This document shows positions 33,710 through 41,463 of a DNA stretch of 64,000 nucleotides, piece by piece. The notes beneath the pieces were generated by a model. That model saw only the letters and a list, made by a program, of their open reading frames with translations. It did not search any database and was not told the DNA's origin. Position 1 is the first letter of the stretch. Each line of letters begins with the position of its first letter. The stretch comes from Arthrobacter sp. ISL-95 (GTDB lineage: Bacteria > Actinomycetota > Actinomycetes > Actinomycetales > Micrococcaceae), in assembly GCF_018613695.1 (NCBI RefSeq), contig NZ_JAGGPR010000003.1, positions 582,372 through 646,371 on the forward strand, in the 5' to 3' direction. Position numbers and translations under genes: made by a program.

Positions 33710-34516
33710 ATGAGCGACGACCCATTTTCCCCGCAGACCGCCATCGTCACAGGATCGGATTCCGGCATCGGAAAGGCCACTGCGGTGGCGTTGGCCAAAG
33801 CGGGCATGGACGTAGGAATCACCTGGCACTCGGACCAGCAGGGCGCTGAGGAAACCGCGGAGGAAGTCCGCGGCCTGGGACGGAGAGCAGTGGTCCATCA
33901 ACTGGACACTACGGATGTCCGGGGAACGGCTGCGGCCATCGACCAACTGGCTGAGGAACTTGGCGGTGTGGACGTCTTCGTCAATAACTCCGGAACCGGC
34001 GACGGCACCAAGTTCCTGGAGCTGGACTACGACACGTGGATGTCCACCTTGGATACCAACCTCAACGGCGCGTTTGTGGCAATGCAGACGGCGGCCAAGC
34101 GCATGGTCAAAGCCGGCCGCGGCGGGCGCATCATCGCGGTCACCAGCGTCCACGAGTTCCAGCCAAGGGTTGGGGCCTCCGCTTATGACGCGTCCAAGCA
34201 TGGCCTGGGTGGCCTCATCAAAACCATGGCCCTGGAACTCGCTGAACACGGCATCACTGCCAACAACGTGGCGCCGGGTGAGATCGCCACCCCCATGACG
34301 GGCCAGGAAGACGAGGATCCCACGCAGAAGGAACGGCCGGGAGTTCCGCTGGGCCGACCCGGCGATGCCCGGGAAATCGCCGCCGTCATCGCTTTCCTGG
34401 CCTCCCCGGCTTCCAGCTATGTCAACGGCGCTTCGTGGCCGGTGGATGGCGGAATGCTGCAGATGGGACCGCAGGCAGGCTCGCACATTACCAGCAACGA
34501 CTGGCGTGAAAGCTGA
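33710..34516 (+). CDS. SDR-family oxidoreductase
   Basis: 268 residues: nucleotide motif TGSDSGIGKA (about 14-23), NNSG near 97, catalytic Tyr and Lys in YDASK near 162, and the C-terminal YVNGASWPVDGGMLQMGPQ. It resembles YgfF/glucose-dehydrogenase-like SDRs. GAAAGG precedes the ATG. It is a monocistronic-looking gene divergent from the universal stress protein. The substrate is unknown. Confidence 0.88.
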   Translation: MSDDPFSPQTAIVTGSDSGIGKATAVALAKAGMDVGITWHSDQQGAEETAEEVRGLGRRAVVHQLDTTDVRGTAAAIDQLAEELGGVDVFVNNSGTGDGTKFLELDYDTWMSTLDTNLNGAFVAMQTAAKRMVKAGRGGRIIAVTSVHEFQPRVGASAYDASKHGLGGLIKTMALELAEHGITANNVAPGEIATPMTGQEDEDPTQKERPGVPLGRPGDAREIAAVIAFLASPASSYVNGASWPVDGGMLQMGPQAGSHITSNDWRES

Positions 34517-34628
34517 GCCACTGCAGCTCTGGCCGCACGGTGATCCGTGGGCTAGTCTGCATGGACGGCCTGCCTGACGGGCCTGATTTTCTTTTCCAGA
34601 GATTCGTAAGACGTTGATGAGGAGCACC

Positions 34629-34838
34629 ATGTCTGGCCACACATATAGCGTTTCCGAAATTGTAGGAACTTCCACCGAAGGCGTTGACGACGCGATCAAG
34701 AACGGCATCGCAACGGCCTCCGAAACCCTGCGGAACCTGGACTGGTTTGAGGTCAAGGAAATCCGCGGCCACCTCGAGGACGGCGCAATTGCCGACTGGC
34801 AGGTCACCATCAAGCTCGGTTTCCGACTGGAGCGCTGA
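34629..34838 (+). CDS. Dodecin-family flavin-binding protein
   Basis: 69 residues, the normal length of dodecin: YSVSEIVGTSTEGVDDAIKNGI, then NLDWFEVKEIRG with the flavin-stacking Trp39, and ADWQVTIKLGF with Gln58. Dodecins form hollow dodecamers that store riboflavin, FMN or coenzyme A. GAGGAG lies five bases before ATG 34629, so the in-frame ATGs just upstream are not used. It stands alone between the SDR gene and a convergent regulator. Confidence 0.92.
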   Translation: MSGHTYSVSEIVGTSTEGVDDAIKNGIATASETLRNLDWFEVKEIRGHLEDGAIADWQVTIKLGFRLER

Positions 34839-34877
34839 GATCACCCCAGTGCGCTGATCACCCCTTTGCCCACCCCG

Positions 34878-34935
34878 CGAGATGGCAGTTGATGACAGTT
34901 TCCGGAGCTTCGGATTGTCATTAAGTGCCATCTCG
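34878..34935. terminator. Long hairpin, dispersed family 2 (member 1)
   Basis: CGAGATGGCA (34878-34887) pairs with TGCCATCTCG (34926-34935), and inner arms TGATGACA / TGTCATTA extend it. It lies between the convergent dodecin and XRE genes, and the right arm is inside the last codons of the XRE gene. Its plan and size match the hairpin at 40751-40813. Confidence 0.7.
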
Positions 34936-35802
34936 CCGGGCGGGTTCGGGTGCGTTGACGGGCTTGGCGCCCACGTCGCCAAAGTTCAGCAATGTCAAAG
35001 CGTCCGACGACGGCGAGCCGGCCTTCGCGGAATAGATCCGCAGCATCTGGTCGGGGTCGTCCGGGAGACTTAGAGTTTCAAAGTTCAGTTCCAGGTCGCC
35101 CACAATCGGGTGGTGCAGCCGGACCGTGCCCGCAGATCTGGACGCCACCCTATGGCCCGCCCACCACTGCCGGAAATGCTCGCTATGCACGGCGAGCTCT
35201 CCCACCAGTTGATTGGTTTGGGGATCATTGGGGTGCCGGCCCACGTCCATGCGCAGGGCACCCACAGCTTCAGCGGCCACGGTCTTCCAGTCCCTGAACA
35301 GCGCACCGGCCAAGGGGTCCAGGATGATCCAGCGTGTCAGGTTCCGCTCCGGGGCGGAAAGCGATGAGAAGTCGGTGAACAGTAAGTGGGCCATCCGGTT
35401 TCCGGCCAGCACGTCCGCACGCCGCCCCAACACCATGGCCGGAACATCACCTACGGCGTCCAGCAACTGCCGGAGTGCGGGCCTTACTTTTTGAACCGGG
35501 CCGGGGTTGCCGGCGGAACTTGCGCAGTGCTCCAACAGGTCCATCATGTGTGCCTGCTCCCCCGCGTCCAGGCGCAGCGCGCGGGCCACGGAGTCCAGGA
35601 CCGCCTTGGACGGGTGGATGTTGCGGCCTTGCTCCAGGCGCGTGTAGTAGTCGGTGCTGACTCCGGAAAGCCGGGCAACCTCTTCGCGGCGGAGTCCGGG
35701 CACCCTGCGGGCACTGCTGGACTCTTGTGCTCCGGCGTCCTCGGGTGAGAGGCGGGCACGCATGACTTTGAGGAATTTACCGAACTCGGCGCTTTGACCC
35801 AT
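34921..35802 (-). CDS. XRE-family regulator with MmyB-like ligand domain
   Basis: 293 residues: an N-terminal HTH (about 33-75, VPGLRREEVARLSGVSTDYYTRLEQGR) and a C-terminal MmyB-like domain that in relatives binds a fatty acid or other hydrophobic ligand (VLGRRADVLAGNRMAHLLFTDFSSL). This layout is common in actinobacterial regulators that sit beside and repress oxidoreductase genes. It is divergent from the aldo/keto reductase operon starting at 35989, so that operon is the likely target. Confidence 0.9.
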   Translation of the reverse strand: MGQSAEFGKFLKVMRARLSPEDAGAQESSSARRVPGLRREEVARLSGVSTDYYTRLEQGRNIHPSKAVLDSVARALRLDAGEQAHMMDLLEHCASSAGNPGPVQKVRPALRQLLDAVGDVPAMVLGRRADVLAGNRMAHLLFTDFSSLSAPERNLTRWIILDPLAGALFRDWKTVAAEAVGALRMDVGRHPNDPQTNQLVGELAVHSEHFRQWWAGHRVASRSAGTVRLHHPIVGDLELNFETLSLPDDPDQMLRIYSAKAGSPSSDALTLLNFGDVGAKPVNAPEPARRDGT

Positions 35803-35988
35803 TGGTCCATTCTGCCGTTCGCAGCGTGTGAAAGGCCACCATTGTGGGTAGGACTACCAGACCTAGGAAAAACAGGATCAGGTTGGATTGCTGACTCTGA
35901 CGCCAAAAGTGAATAGGCTCGGTACAGAGCCTCCGAAAACGCTTTCTGGAGTGTCACCGCCATAACCACCCCGTCGAAGGAGACCGTC

Positions 35989-36810
35989 ATGCCAGAGCTG
36001 ACATTGAACAACGGCGTCACCATTCCCCAGCTTGGATTCGGTGTTTTCCAAGTACCTGCCGAGGAAACGCAGAAGGTAGTGGAAGACGCTTTGGAAGCCG
36101 GCTACCGCCACATCGACACCGCGGCTGCCTACCGTAACGAGGCTGGCGTCGGCGCAGCTGTGGCCGCCTCCGGTATTCCCCGGGAGGAACTTTTCATCAC
36201 CACCAAGCTCCGCAACGGCGAGCAGGGCGAGGCTTACGACGCCTTCCAACGCAGCCGCGATGCCTTGGGCCTTGAGGTCATTGACCTGTACCTGATCCAC
36301 TGGCCCGTCCCCTCACAGGGTCTCTACACGCAGGCATGGAAGGAGATGGAGAAGCTGTACCAGGACAAGCAGATACGGGCCATCGGCATTTCCAACTTCC
36401 TCTCCGAGCACGTGGACACACTACTCAAAGAGGCCGAGGTGGTTCCGGCCGTCAACCAGATCGAAGTCCACCCCACATACCAGCAGGGCGAGCTGGCCAA
36501 CAAGTGCCGGGACCTCAGCATCGCCGTGGAGGCATACAGCCCGCTGGGCCAGGGCAAGGACCTGAACGCCGAGCAGGTGGCCCTGGTGGCCGCTGCCCAC
36601 GGAACTTCTCCTGCACAGGTGATCCTGGCTTGGCACCTCGCCCAGGGGACCATCGTGATCCCCAAGTCCGCGGACTCCAAGAGGATGCGCGAGAACTTCG
36701 GCGCAGCGGACCTGACTCTCACCGAATCAGAGCTGGCAGCCATTACGGCACTGGAGGCGGGCGCCCGCATCGGCTCCGATCCCGCCGTCGCGGCTTTCAC
36801 CCAGCTGTAG
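35989..36810 (+). CDS. Aldo/keto reductase (2,5-diketo-gluconate reductase type), operon gene 1
   Basis: 273 residues, AKR5-like. The tetrad is D43, Y48 (DTAAAYRNE), K73 (FITTKLRN) and H104 (YLIHWPVP), and the cofactor-binding C-terminal stretch is IVIPKSADSKRMRENFG. GAAGGAG lies ahead of the ATG. Note YRNE in place of the usual YGNE after the catalytic Tyr. It uses NADPH to reduce aldehydes or keto-sugars. First of five co-directional genes with further reductases, an epimerase and a lactonase. Confidence 0.9.
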   Translation: MPELTLNNGVTIPQLGFGVFQVPAEETQKVVEDALEAGYRHIDTAAAYRNEAGVGAAVAASGIPREELFITTKLRNGEQGEAYDAFQRSRDALGLEVIDLYLIHWPVPSQGLYTQAWKEMEKLYQDKQIRAIGISNFLSEHVDTLLKEAEVVPAVNQIEVHPTYQQGELANKCRDLSIAVEAYSPLGQGKDLNAEQVALVAAAHGTSPAQVILAWHLAQGTIVIPKSADSKRMRENFGAADLTLTESELAAITALEAGARIGSDPAVAAFTQL

Positions 36811-36846
36811 ACCCCCGCGAACAAGACAAATAAAGGACCCAACACC

Positions 36847-37818
36847 ATGCAGTACACCCATCTGGGCCGTTCCGGCCTGAAAGTTTCACGTCTCTGCCTG
36901 GGCACCATGAACTTCGGTCCGCAGACGGACGAAGCAACAGCCCACTCGATCATGGACTCAGCACTGGATTCGGGCATCAACTTCTTCGACACCGCCAATG
37001 TATACGGCGGTGTGGAACACCGCGGCTGGACGGAGGAAATCATCGGCCGCTGGTTCGCGAAGGGCGGCGAGCGCCGCGAACGCACTGTTCTTGCCACCAA
37101 GTTGTACGGCACCATGACGGACCGTCCCAACGAGTCCAAGTTATCGGCACTCAATATCCGCCGGGCACTGGATGCGAGCCTGAAGCGGCTGCAGACGGAC
37201 TACATTGACATCTACCAGTTCCACCACATCGATCGGGATACGCCGTGGGATGAGATTTGGCAGGCAGTCGAGGTTGGCGTCCAGCAGGGGAAGATCCTCT
37301 ACTCCGGCAGCAGCAACTTTGCCGGTTGGCACATTGCGCAAGCGCAGGAAGCCGCCCGGAGGCGGAACTACACGGGCCTTGTGAGCGAGCAGTCCATCTA
37401 CAACCTGTTCCGGCGTGAAGTTGAGCTTGAAGTCATTCCGGCCGCGCAGAACTATGGCTTGGGCTTGATCCCTTGGTCTCCGCTTCAGGGTGGGTTGCTT
37501 GGCGGGGTGCTGAAGAAGGAAGAGCAGGGCGTTCGCCGCACTGAGGGCAGGGCGCTGGAGACCCTCAAAAAGCATGAGGAGCAGATCCGCCGGTACGAGG
37601 ATTTTGCGGACGAACTGGGTCATGCACCGGGAGATGTAGCGCTGGCTTGGTTGCTTCATCAGCCGGCCGTGACGGCTCCGATCGTTGGTCCCCGAACCCA
37701 GGACCAGCTTGATGCGGCGATCCGCGCCCTGGACGTCGCGTTGGACGAGGACGCCCTCAAGCGGCTGGATGACATCTTCCCGGGCCACCGCACCGCGCCC
37801 GAGGATTACGCCTGGTGA
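36847..37818 (+). CDS. Aldo/keto reductase (Kv-beta/YghZ-like), operon gene 2
   Basis: 323 residues of a different AKR branch from its neighbours: MQYTHLGRSGLKVSRLCLGTMNFG at the N-terminus, Asp/Tyr in FFDTANVYGG, Lys in VLATKLYG and His in YQFHHIDRDTP. The C-terminus has PIVGPRTQDQLDAAIRALDV. It lies 36 bases downstream of the first reductase, and its stop overlaps the GTG start of the epimerase. Probably an NADPH-dependent reductase or sugar oxidoreductase; substrate unknown. Confidence 0.9.
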   Translation: MQYTHLGRSGLKVSRLCLGTMNFGPQTDEATAHSIMDSALDSGINFFDTANVYGGVEHRGWTEEIIGRWFAKGGERRERTVLATKLYGTMTDRPNESKLSALNIRRALDASLKRLQTDYIDIYQFHHIDRDTPWDEIWQAVEVGVQQGKILYSGSSNFAGWHIAQAQEAARRRNYTGLVSEQSIYNLFRREVELEVIPAAQNYGLGLIPWSPLQGGLLGGVLKKEEQGVRRTEGRALETLKKHEEQIRRYEDFADELGHAPGDVALAWLLHQPAVTAPIVGPRTQDQLDAAIRALDVALDEDALKRLDDIFPGHRTAPEDYAW

Positions 37819-38867
37819 GCACCCTCCCCCACAGCGTTCTCCCTGACCCCCTCGGGTTGGCGGCGGACACGGTCGCACCGCGAAACATCCTGTTCATCGG
37901 CGGGACGGGAGTCATCAGTTCGGCTGCGGCAGAACGCGCCGTCGCACTGGGCCACCGGCTGACCATTCTCAACAGGGGACGGTCAGCCGGCAGGCCGGTT
38001 CCCGCGGGTGCGGAGGTCCTCCACGCGGACGTCCGGGACGCTGCCGCCGTGCGTGAGGTACTTCAAGGAAGAGAGTTCGACGCCGTTGCGGACTTTATCT
38101 CTTACACCCCGGATCAGGCGCGGGCCGGCTTGGAATTGTTCCGCGGGCGGACGGGTCAGTACGTCTTCATCAGTTCAGCGTCGGCGTACCAGAAGCCGCC
38201 CACAACACTCCCTATCCGGGAATCGACACCGCTGAAGAACCCGTTCTGGCAGTACTCGCGGGACAAGATTGCCTGCGAGGAGTTGTTGTTCGAGGCTTAC
38301 CGTGAGTTGGACTTCCCGTTGACCGTGATACGGCCTTCCCATACCTACGATCGGACCAAGATCGCGATGGTGGGCGGGTGGACGGACATTCACCGGATGC
38401 GGGCAGGAATGCCCATCATGGTGCATGGTGACGGGACCTCGTTGTGGACGCTGACTCACAGCCGGGACTTTGCCAAGGCCTTTGTCGCTCTTCTGGGCAG
38501 GCCTCAGGCTGTTGGTGAGAGCTACACCATCACCTCGGACGAGTTCCTGCCTTGGAACCAGATCTACCGGCTGTTCGCGCGGGCGGCCGGAGTGGACGAG
38601 CCGGAACTGTTCCACGTTTCTTCGAAGACCATCGCAGCCCACAGCCCTGAGCTCGGCCCCAACCTGCTGGGCGACCGCTCGCATTCCGTGGTGTTCGATA
38701 ACTCCAAAATCAAGGCGCTCGTCCCTGATTACAGGGCCACGATTCCGTTCGCGGACGGTGCGCGGGAGATCGTGGCATGGCATGATCAGCATCCTGAGCT
38801 CCAGGTGGTTCACGAGGACTATATGGAGCTATGCGATCGGCTTTACGAAAGGAATGTGCGCGCATGA
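37815..38867 (+). CDS. NAD-dependent epimerase/dehydratase, operon gene 3
   Basis: 350 residues, extended SDR: ILFIGGTGVISSAAAERAVALGH (GGTGxxS, the variant seen in CSP41/isoflavone-reductase-like proteins) near residue 25, followed by ADVRDAAAVREVLQGREFDAV. The expected YxxxK is represented by YSRDK near 145. GTG start overlapping the preceding TGA (GTGA). The first 23 residues (STLPHSVLPDPLGLAADTV) are an unusual extension before the Rossmann strand. Substrate likely a sugar or sugar nucleotide. Confidence 0.85.
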   Translation: MSTLPHSVLPDPLGLAADTVAPRNILFIGGTGVISSAAAERAVALGHRLTILNRGRSAGRPVPAGAEVLHADVRDAAAVREVLQGREFDAVADFISYTPDQARAGLELFRGRTGQYVFISSASAYQKPPTTLPIRESTPLKNPFWQYSRDKIACEELLFEAYRELDFPLTVIRPSHTYDRTKIAMVGGWTDIHRMRAGMPIMVHGDGTSLWTLTHSRDFAKAFVALLGRPQAVGESYTITSDEFLPWNQIYRLFARAAGVDEPELFHVSSKTIAAHSPELGPNLLGDRSHSVVFDNSKIKALVPDYRATIPFADGAREIVAWHDQHPELQVVHEDYMELCDRLYERNVRA

Positions 38868-39694
38868 CATTTGCCCCGCTCATTGAACTCAACGATGGCA
38901 ACAAGATCCCACAACTGGGACTTGGTACCTGGCCGTTGAATGATGCCCAGGTTGCCGATGCCGTGGTGGAGGCGGTGTCGCATGGTTACCGGCACGTGGA
39001 CACTGCAAAGAAGTACGGCAATGAGAAGGGCGTGGGCAACGGCATCCGTTCTTGCGGGGTGAATCGCGAGGAGCTCTTCATCACCACCAAACTGGACGGT
39101 GAATTCCAAGGCTCAGATAAGGCCGTTGCCGGACTGGAGGGCTGTTTGGAACGTTTGGGGCTGGAATACATTGACCTGCTGCTGATCCACTGGCCGCTCC
39201 CCCGCCGCGGTGAGTTTGTGTCCACGTGGAAGACCTTTGAGGAACTGCAGGCCTCGGGCAAGGCGCGCTCAATCGGGGTCTCCAATTTCAAACCTGCCCA
39301 CCTGGACAAACTTTTCCGCGAAACGGACGTGGTGCCCGCGGTCAATCAGATCCAGGTCAGCCCGTCCATCCCGCGGCCTGCTGCCCGGGCTTTCAACGAG
39401 TCGCACGGCATCATCACTGAGTCCTACAGTCCGTTGGGTGCCAGCAGCGACCTCTTGAATGCTCCTGTACTGGAAGCTGTTGGCGGGAAGTACGGGAAAA
39501 CGCCGGGGCAGATCGTGCTGCGTTGGCACGTTCAGCAGGGCTTGGTGGCCATACCCAAAACCGCGAATCCGCAACGCATGAAGGAGAATCTGGATATTTT
39601 CGATTTCGAACTGGACCACGACGACCTCACCAGACTGCAAACGCTCGACGCCGGTCCGGACGCCGGTGTGGACTCGGACGTACAGGGGCACTGA
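38864..39694 (+). CDS. Aldo/keto reductase, operon gene 4
   Basis: 276 residues, AKR5-like paralogue of operon gene 1. The tetrad is D46, Y51 (DTAKKYGNE), K76 (FITTKLDG) and H109 (LLIHWPLP); the C-terminus has VAIPKTANPQRMKENLDIF. The ATG at 38864 overlaps the epimerase stop (ATGA), so an upstream in-frame ATG inside that gene is not used. The tight packing makes it part of the same transcript. Confidence 0.9.
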   Translation: MTFAPLIELNDGNKIPQLGLGTWPLNDAQVADAVVEAVSHGYRHVDTAKKYGNEKGVGNGIRSCGVNREELFITTKLDGEFQGSDKAVAGLEGCLERLGLEYIDLLLIHWPLPRRGEFVSTWKTFEELQASGKARSIGVSNFKPAHLDKLFRETDVVPAVNQIQVSPSIPRPAARAFNESHGIITESYSPLGASSDLLNAPVLEAVGGKYGKTPGQIVLRWHVQQGLVAIPKTANPQRMKENLDIFDFELDHDDLTRLQTLDAGPDAGVDSDVQGH

Positions 39695-39696
39695 CC

Positions 39697-40746
39697 ATGG
39701 GAACACAGGAAACGGCAACACTGATGTGGGTTGGTTCTTACACGGCAGACAGGAACGGGAAGGGCGAGGGCATCGCGGCCCTCTCAGCCGGCGACGACGG
39801 CCAGCTGGCGTCCCGCGGCTTGGCGATCACCGCCAACTCACCGTCGTTCCTTGCACTGCACCCGACGCTCCCGGTGGTCTACGCCGTCGCCGAGGAAGGC
39901 AAAACCGTGCGGGCGTATCGCCGGACGGGCGACGCTGAGTTGGAGACCTTCGGTGATCCCTGGCCGGCCGGCGAAGCGACTTGCCACGTGGCGGCCGATC
40001 CTCAGGGACTCTTCATAGTGGCCACTTGTTGGGGCGACGGTCAGGTCATCCTTTACGAACTGGACGACGACGGCGCCATCACCTCGCGCACCAGTGCGGC
40101 AGCCGCCGTCGACCCCCACACTGCAACGTCCACGGACGAGCAGCGGCCCAGCCGCGCGCACTCCAGCCTCCTGCTGCCGGACGGCCGCGTCATGACCACG
40201 GACCTGGGGCACGACCTGGTGCGGGTGTGGCAGTACACGCCGGGTGAAGGCCTGCAGCCCGCTCATCAGGTGATCCTGCCGAAGGGTTCCGGGCCGCGGC
40301 ACATGGCCCGCCATCACAGCGGAACTGTCTTTGTAGACACCGAATACTCGGTGGAAGTAGCAGCGGTTCGGATGGAACCGGACGGCACCTATGAGCTGGC
40401 AACCGTGGTTCCGGCGAGTGCCACCGGCGCTAACGACGGCGACGCCGGAGCGGAAATTGCGTTGTCGCCGGACGGCCGTTTCGCGTATGTGGGCGTACGC
40501 GGTTCCAACCGCATTTGTGTGCTGAAGGTGACCAACGGCGGGGCTGGGCTGGAGCCCGTGGCCGAGGTGCCGTGCGGCGGCGAGTGGCCGCGCCATCACC
40601 TGGTCCGCGAAGGCTGGCTGTACGTCGCCAACGAAGGCTCGGACGACGTCGTGAGCTTCAAACTGGACCCGGCAACCGGGCTTCCGGACGGTCCTGTGAG
40701 CCGGGTGGAGACAGGCTCACCCAGCATGCTGGTTTCCGCCGTCTAA
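39697..40746 (+). CDS. Lactonase-family beta-propeller (6-phosphogluconolactonase-like), operon gene 5
   Basis: 349 residues of the seven-bladed Lactonase family (Pfam PF10282, YbhE/Pgl-like): MWVGSYTADRNGKGEG at the start, repeated FLALHPTLPVVYAV / VAADPQGLFIVA / SPDGRFAYVGVRG blades and GEWPRHHLVREGWLYVANEGSDDV near the end. The start is two bases after the preceding stop. It hydrolyses a sugar lactone to the acid. Together with the reductases and epimerase it suggests oxidation of a free sugar through its lactone. A strong terminator follows. Confidence 0.87.
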   Translation: MGTQETATLMWVGSYTADRNGKGEGIAALSAGDDGQLASRGLAITANSPSFLALHPTLPVVYAVAEEGKTVRAYRRTGDAELETFGDPWPAGEATCHVAADPQGLFIVATCWGDGQVILYELDDDGAITSRTSAAAAVDPHTATSTDEQRPSRAHSSLLLPDGRVMTTDLGHDLVRVWQYTPGEGLQPAHQVILPKGSGPRHMARHHSGTVFVDTEYSVEVAAVRMEPDGTYELATVVPASATGANDGDAGAEIALSPDGRFAYVGVRGSNRICVLKVTNGGAGLEPVAEVPCGGEWPRHHLVREGWLYVANEGSDDVVSFKLDPATGLPDGPVSRVETGSPSMLVSAV

Positions 40747-40750
40747 CTAC

Positions 40751-40822
40751 CGCCGAGGTGGCATTTAATACGTATGATCCGCTCAGACATTGGTATCAGA
40801 TGCCACCTCGGCGAGTCTTTTT
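40751..40822 (+). terminator. Terminator after the reductase/lactonase operon; dispersed family 2 (member 2)
   Basis: CGCCGAGGTGGCA (40751-40763) pairs perfectly with TGCCACCTCGGCG (40801-40813), followed by AGTCTTTTT. Same overall plan and arm motif (GAG-TGGCA) as the hairpin at 34878-34935. Confidence 0.8.
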
Positions 40823-41051
40823 AGGCGGTCCAGACCTCGACGTCGTCCGTTCCGCAGATCAGTCGGCGGCCCGTAGGTTCCAGGATTACCCAGAGCAGTT
40901 CCTGGTGCTTGGAAACGTCATCAACGCGGCCAGTGCCAGCGCCCCATGCGACGTCGTAGATCCACACCGGATCTCCTGCGCTCAGTTCGGTCCACTCCGC
41001 GGCCGGTACATGGCGGTAGTCGGCGGGCCGGTTCAGGATGGTGCTGGTCAT
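40821..41051 (-). CDS. Small hypothetical protein, 76 residues
   Basis: Not recognised. It reads MTSTILNRPADYRHVPAAEW and continues with beta-rich sequence (DPVWIYDVAWGAGTGRV, LLWVILEPTGRRLICGTDD), suggesting a small soluble beta barrel. The start overlaps the stop of the upstream 65-residue gene by ATGA, which supports both as a real two-gene unit. Its stop lies at the end of the operon terminator on the other strand. Confidence 0.6.
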   Translation of the reverse strand: MTSTILNRPADYRHVPAAEWTELSAGDPVWIYDVAWGAGTGRVDDVSKHQELLWVILEPTGRRLICGTDDVEVWTA

Positions 41052-41245
41052 GCCGACACTTCAGCGGCAGTGCGGCGCCGCCAGACGGTGGGCACACCCT
41101 CGTGGGCCGGCAGGACATGGCCTTCGGCGAAAACCTGGACGGCATCAGGATCGGTGTCCGGGCTCCACAGGCCCGACGCCGGGCAGTGGGAACCCGTAGG
41201 CATGACGCGGGTGGCTCGTTCGCGCAGGAGGGCGATGCTCTTCAT
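41048..41245 (-). CDS. Small hypothetical protein, 65 residues
   Basis: Not recognised. It starts MKSIALLRERATRVMPTGSH and contains a CPASGLW motif near residue 22 and a proline/glutamate-rich middle (FAEGHVLPAHEGVPTVWRRR). No membrane span. The ATGA overlap with the following 76-residue gene argues for translation. A 9-bp perfect inverted repeat lies about 105 bases upstream (41350-41380) and may control the pair. Confidence 0.55.
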   Translation of the reverse strand: MKSIALLRERATRVMPTGSHCPASGLWSPDTDPDAVQVFAEGHVLPAHEGVPTVWRRRTAAEVSA

Positions 41246-41349
41246 CGTTGAAACTCATCCTTGGGTAGATCGGACTTGATGGATCAGGGCGCTGTGTGAA
41301 GCAGATCTCTTCAACCCTATTCAAGTCCTACCCGATTGGTTATGGACAG

Positions 41350-41380
41350 TTGCATAGCGTTCAACGATGTGGCTATGCAA
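41350..41380. promoter_or_regulatory. Inverted repeat, candidate operator for the small gene pair
   Basis: TTGCATAGC (41350-41358) and GCTATGCAA (41372-41380) form perfect 9-bp arms with a 13-base spacer in the 218-bp gap upstream of the two small minus-strand genes. Arm spacing fits a dimeric regulator. No matching copy was noticed elsewhere in the window. Confidence 0.45.
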
Positions 41381-41405
41381 GACAACAGTGGGCAAACCCA
41401 GGTAG

Positions 41406-41453
41406 GTAACAGCAAACGTCGTTCTGAAGTGTCAGAGCGACGTTTGCTGTTAC
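41406..41453. terminator. Hairpin, dispersed family 1 (member C)
   Basis: GTAACAGCAAACGTCG (41406-41421) pairs perfectly over 16 bases with 41438-41453 around a 16-base loop, the same stem and loop length as member B. It lies just downstream of the membrane partner of the ECF sigma factor. Confidence 0.75.
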
Positions 41454-41463
41454 TCAGAGGGGA

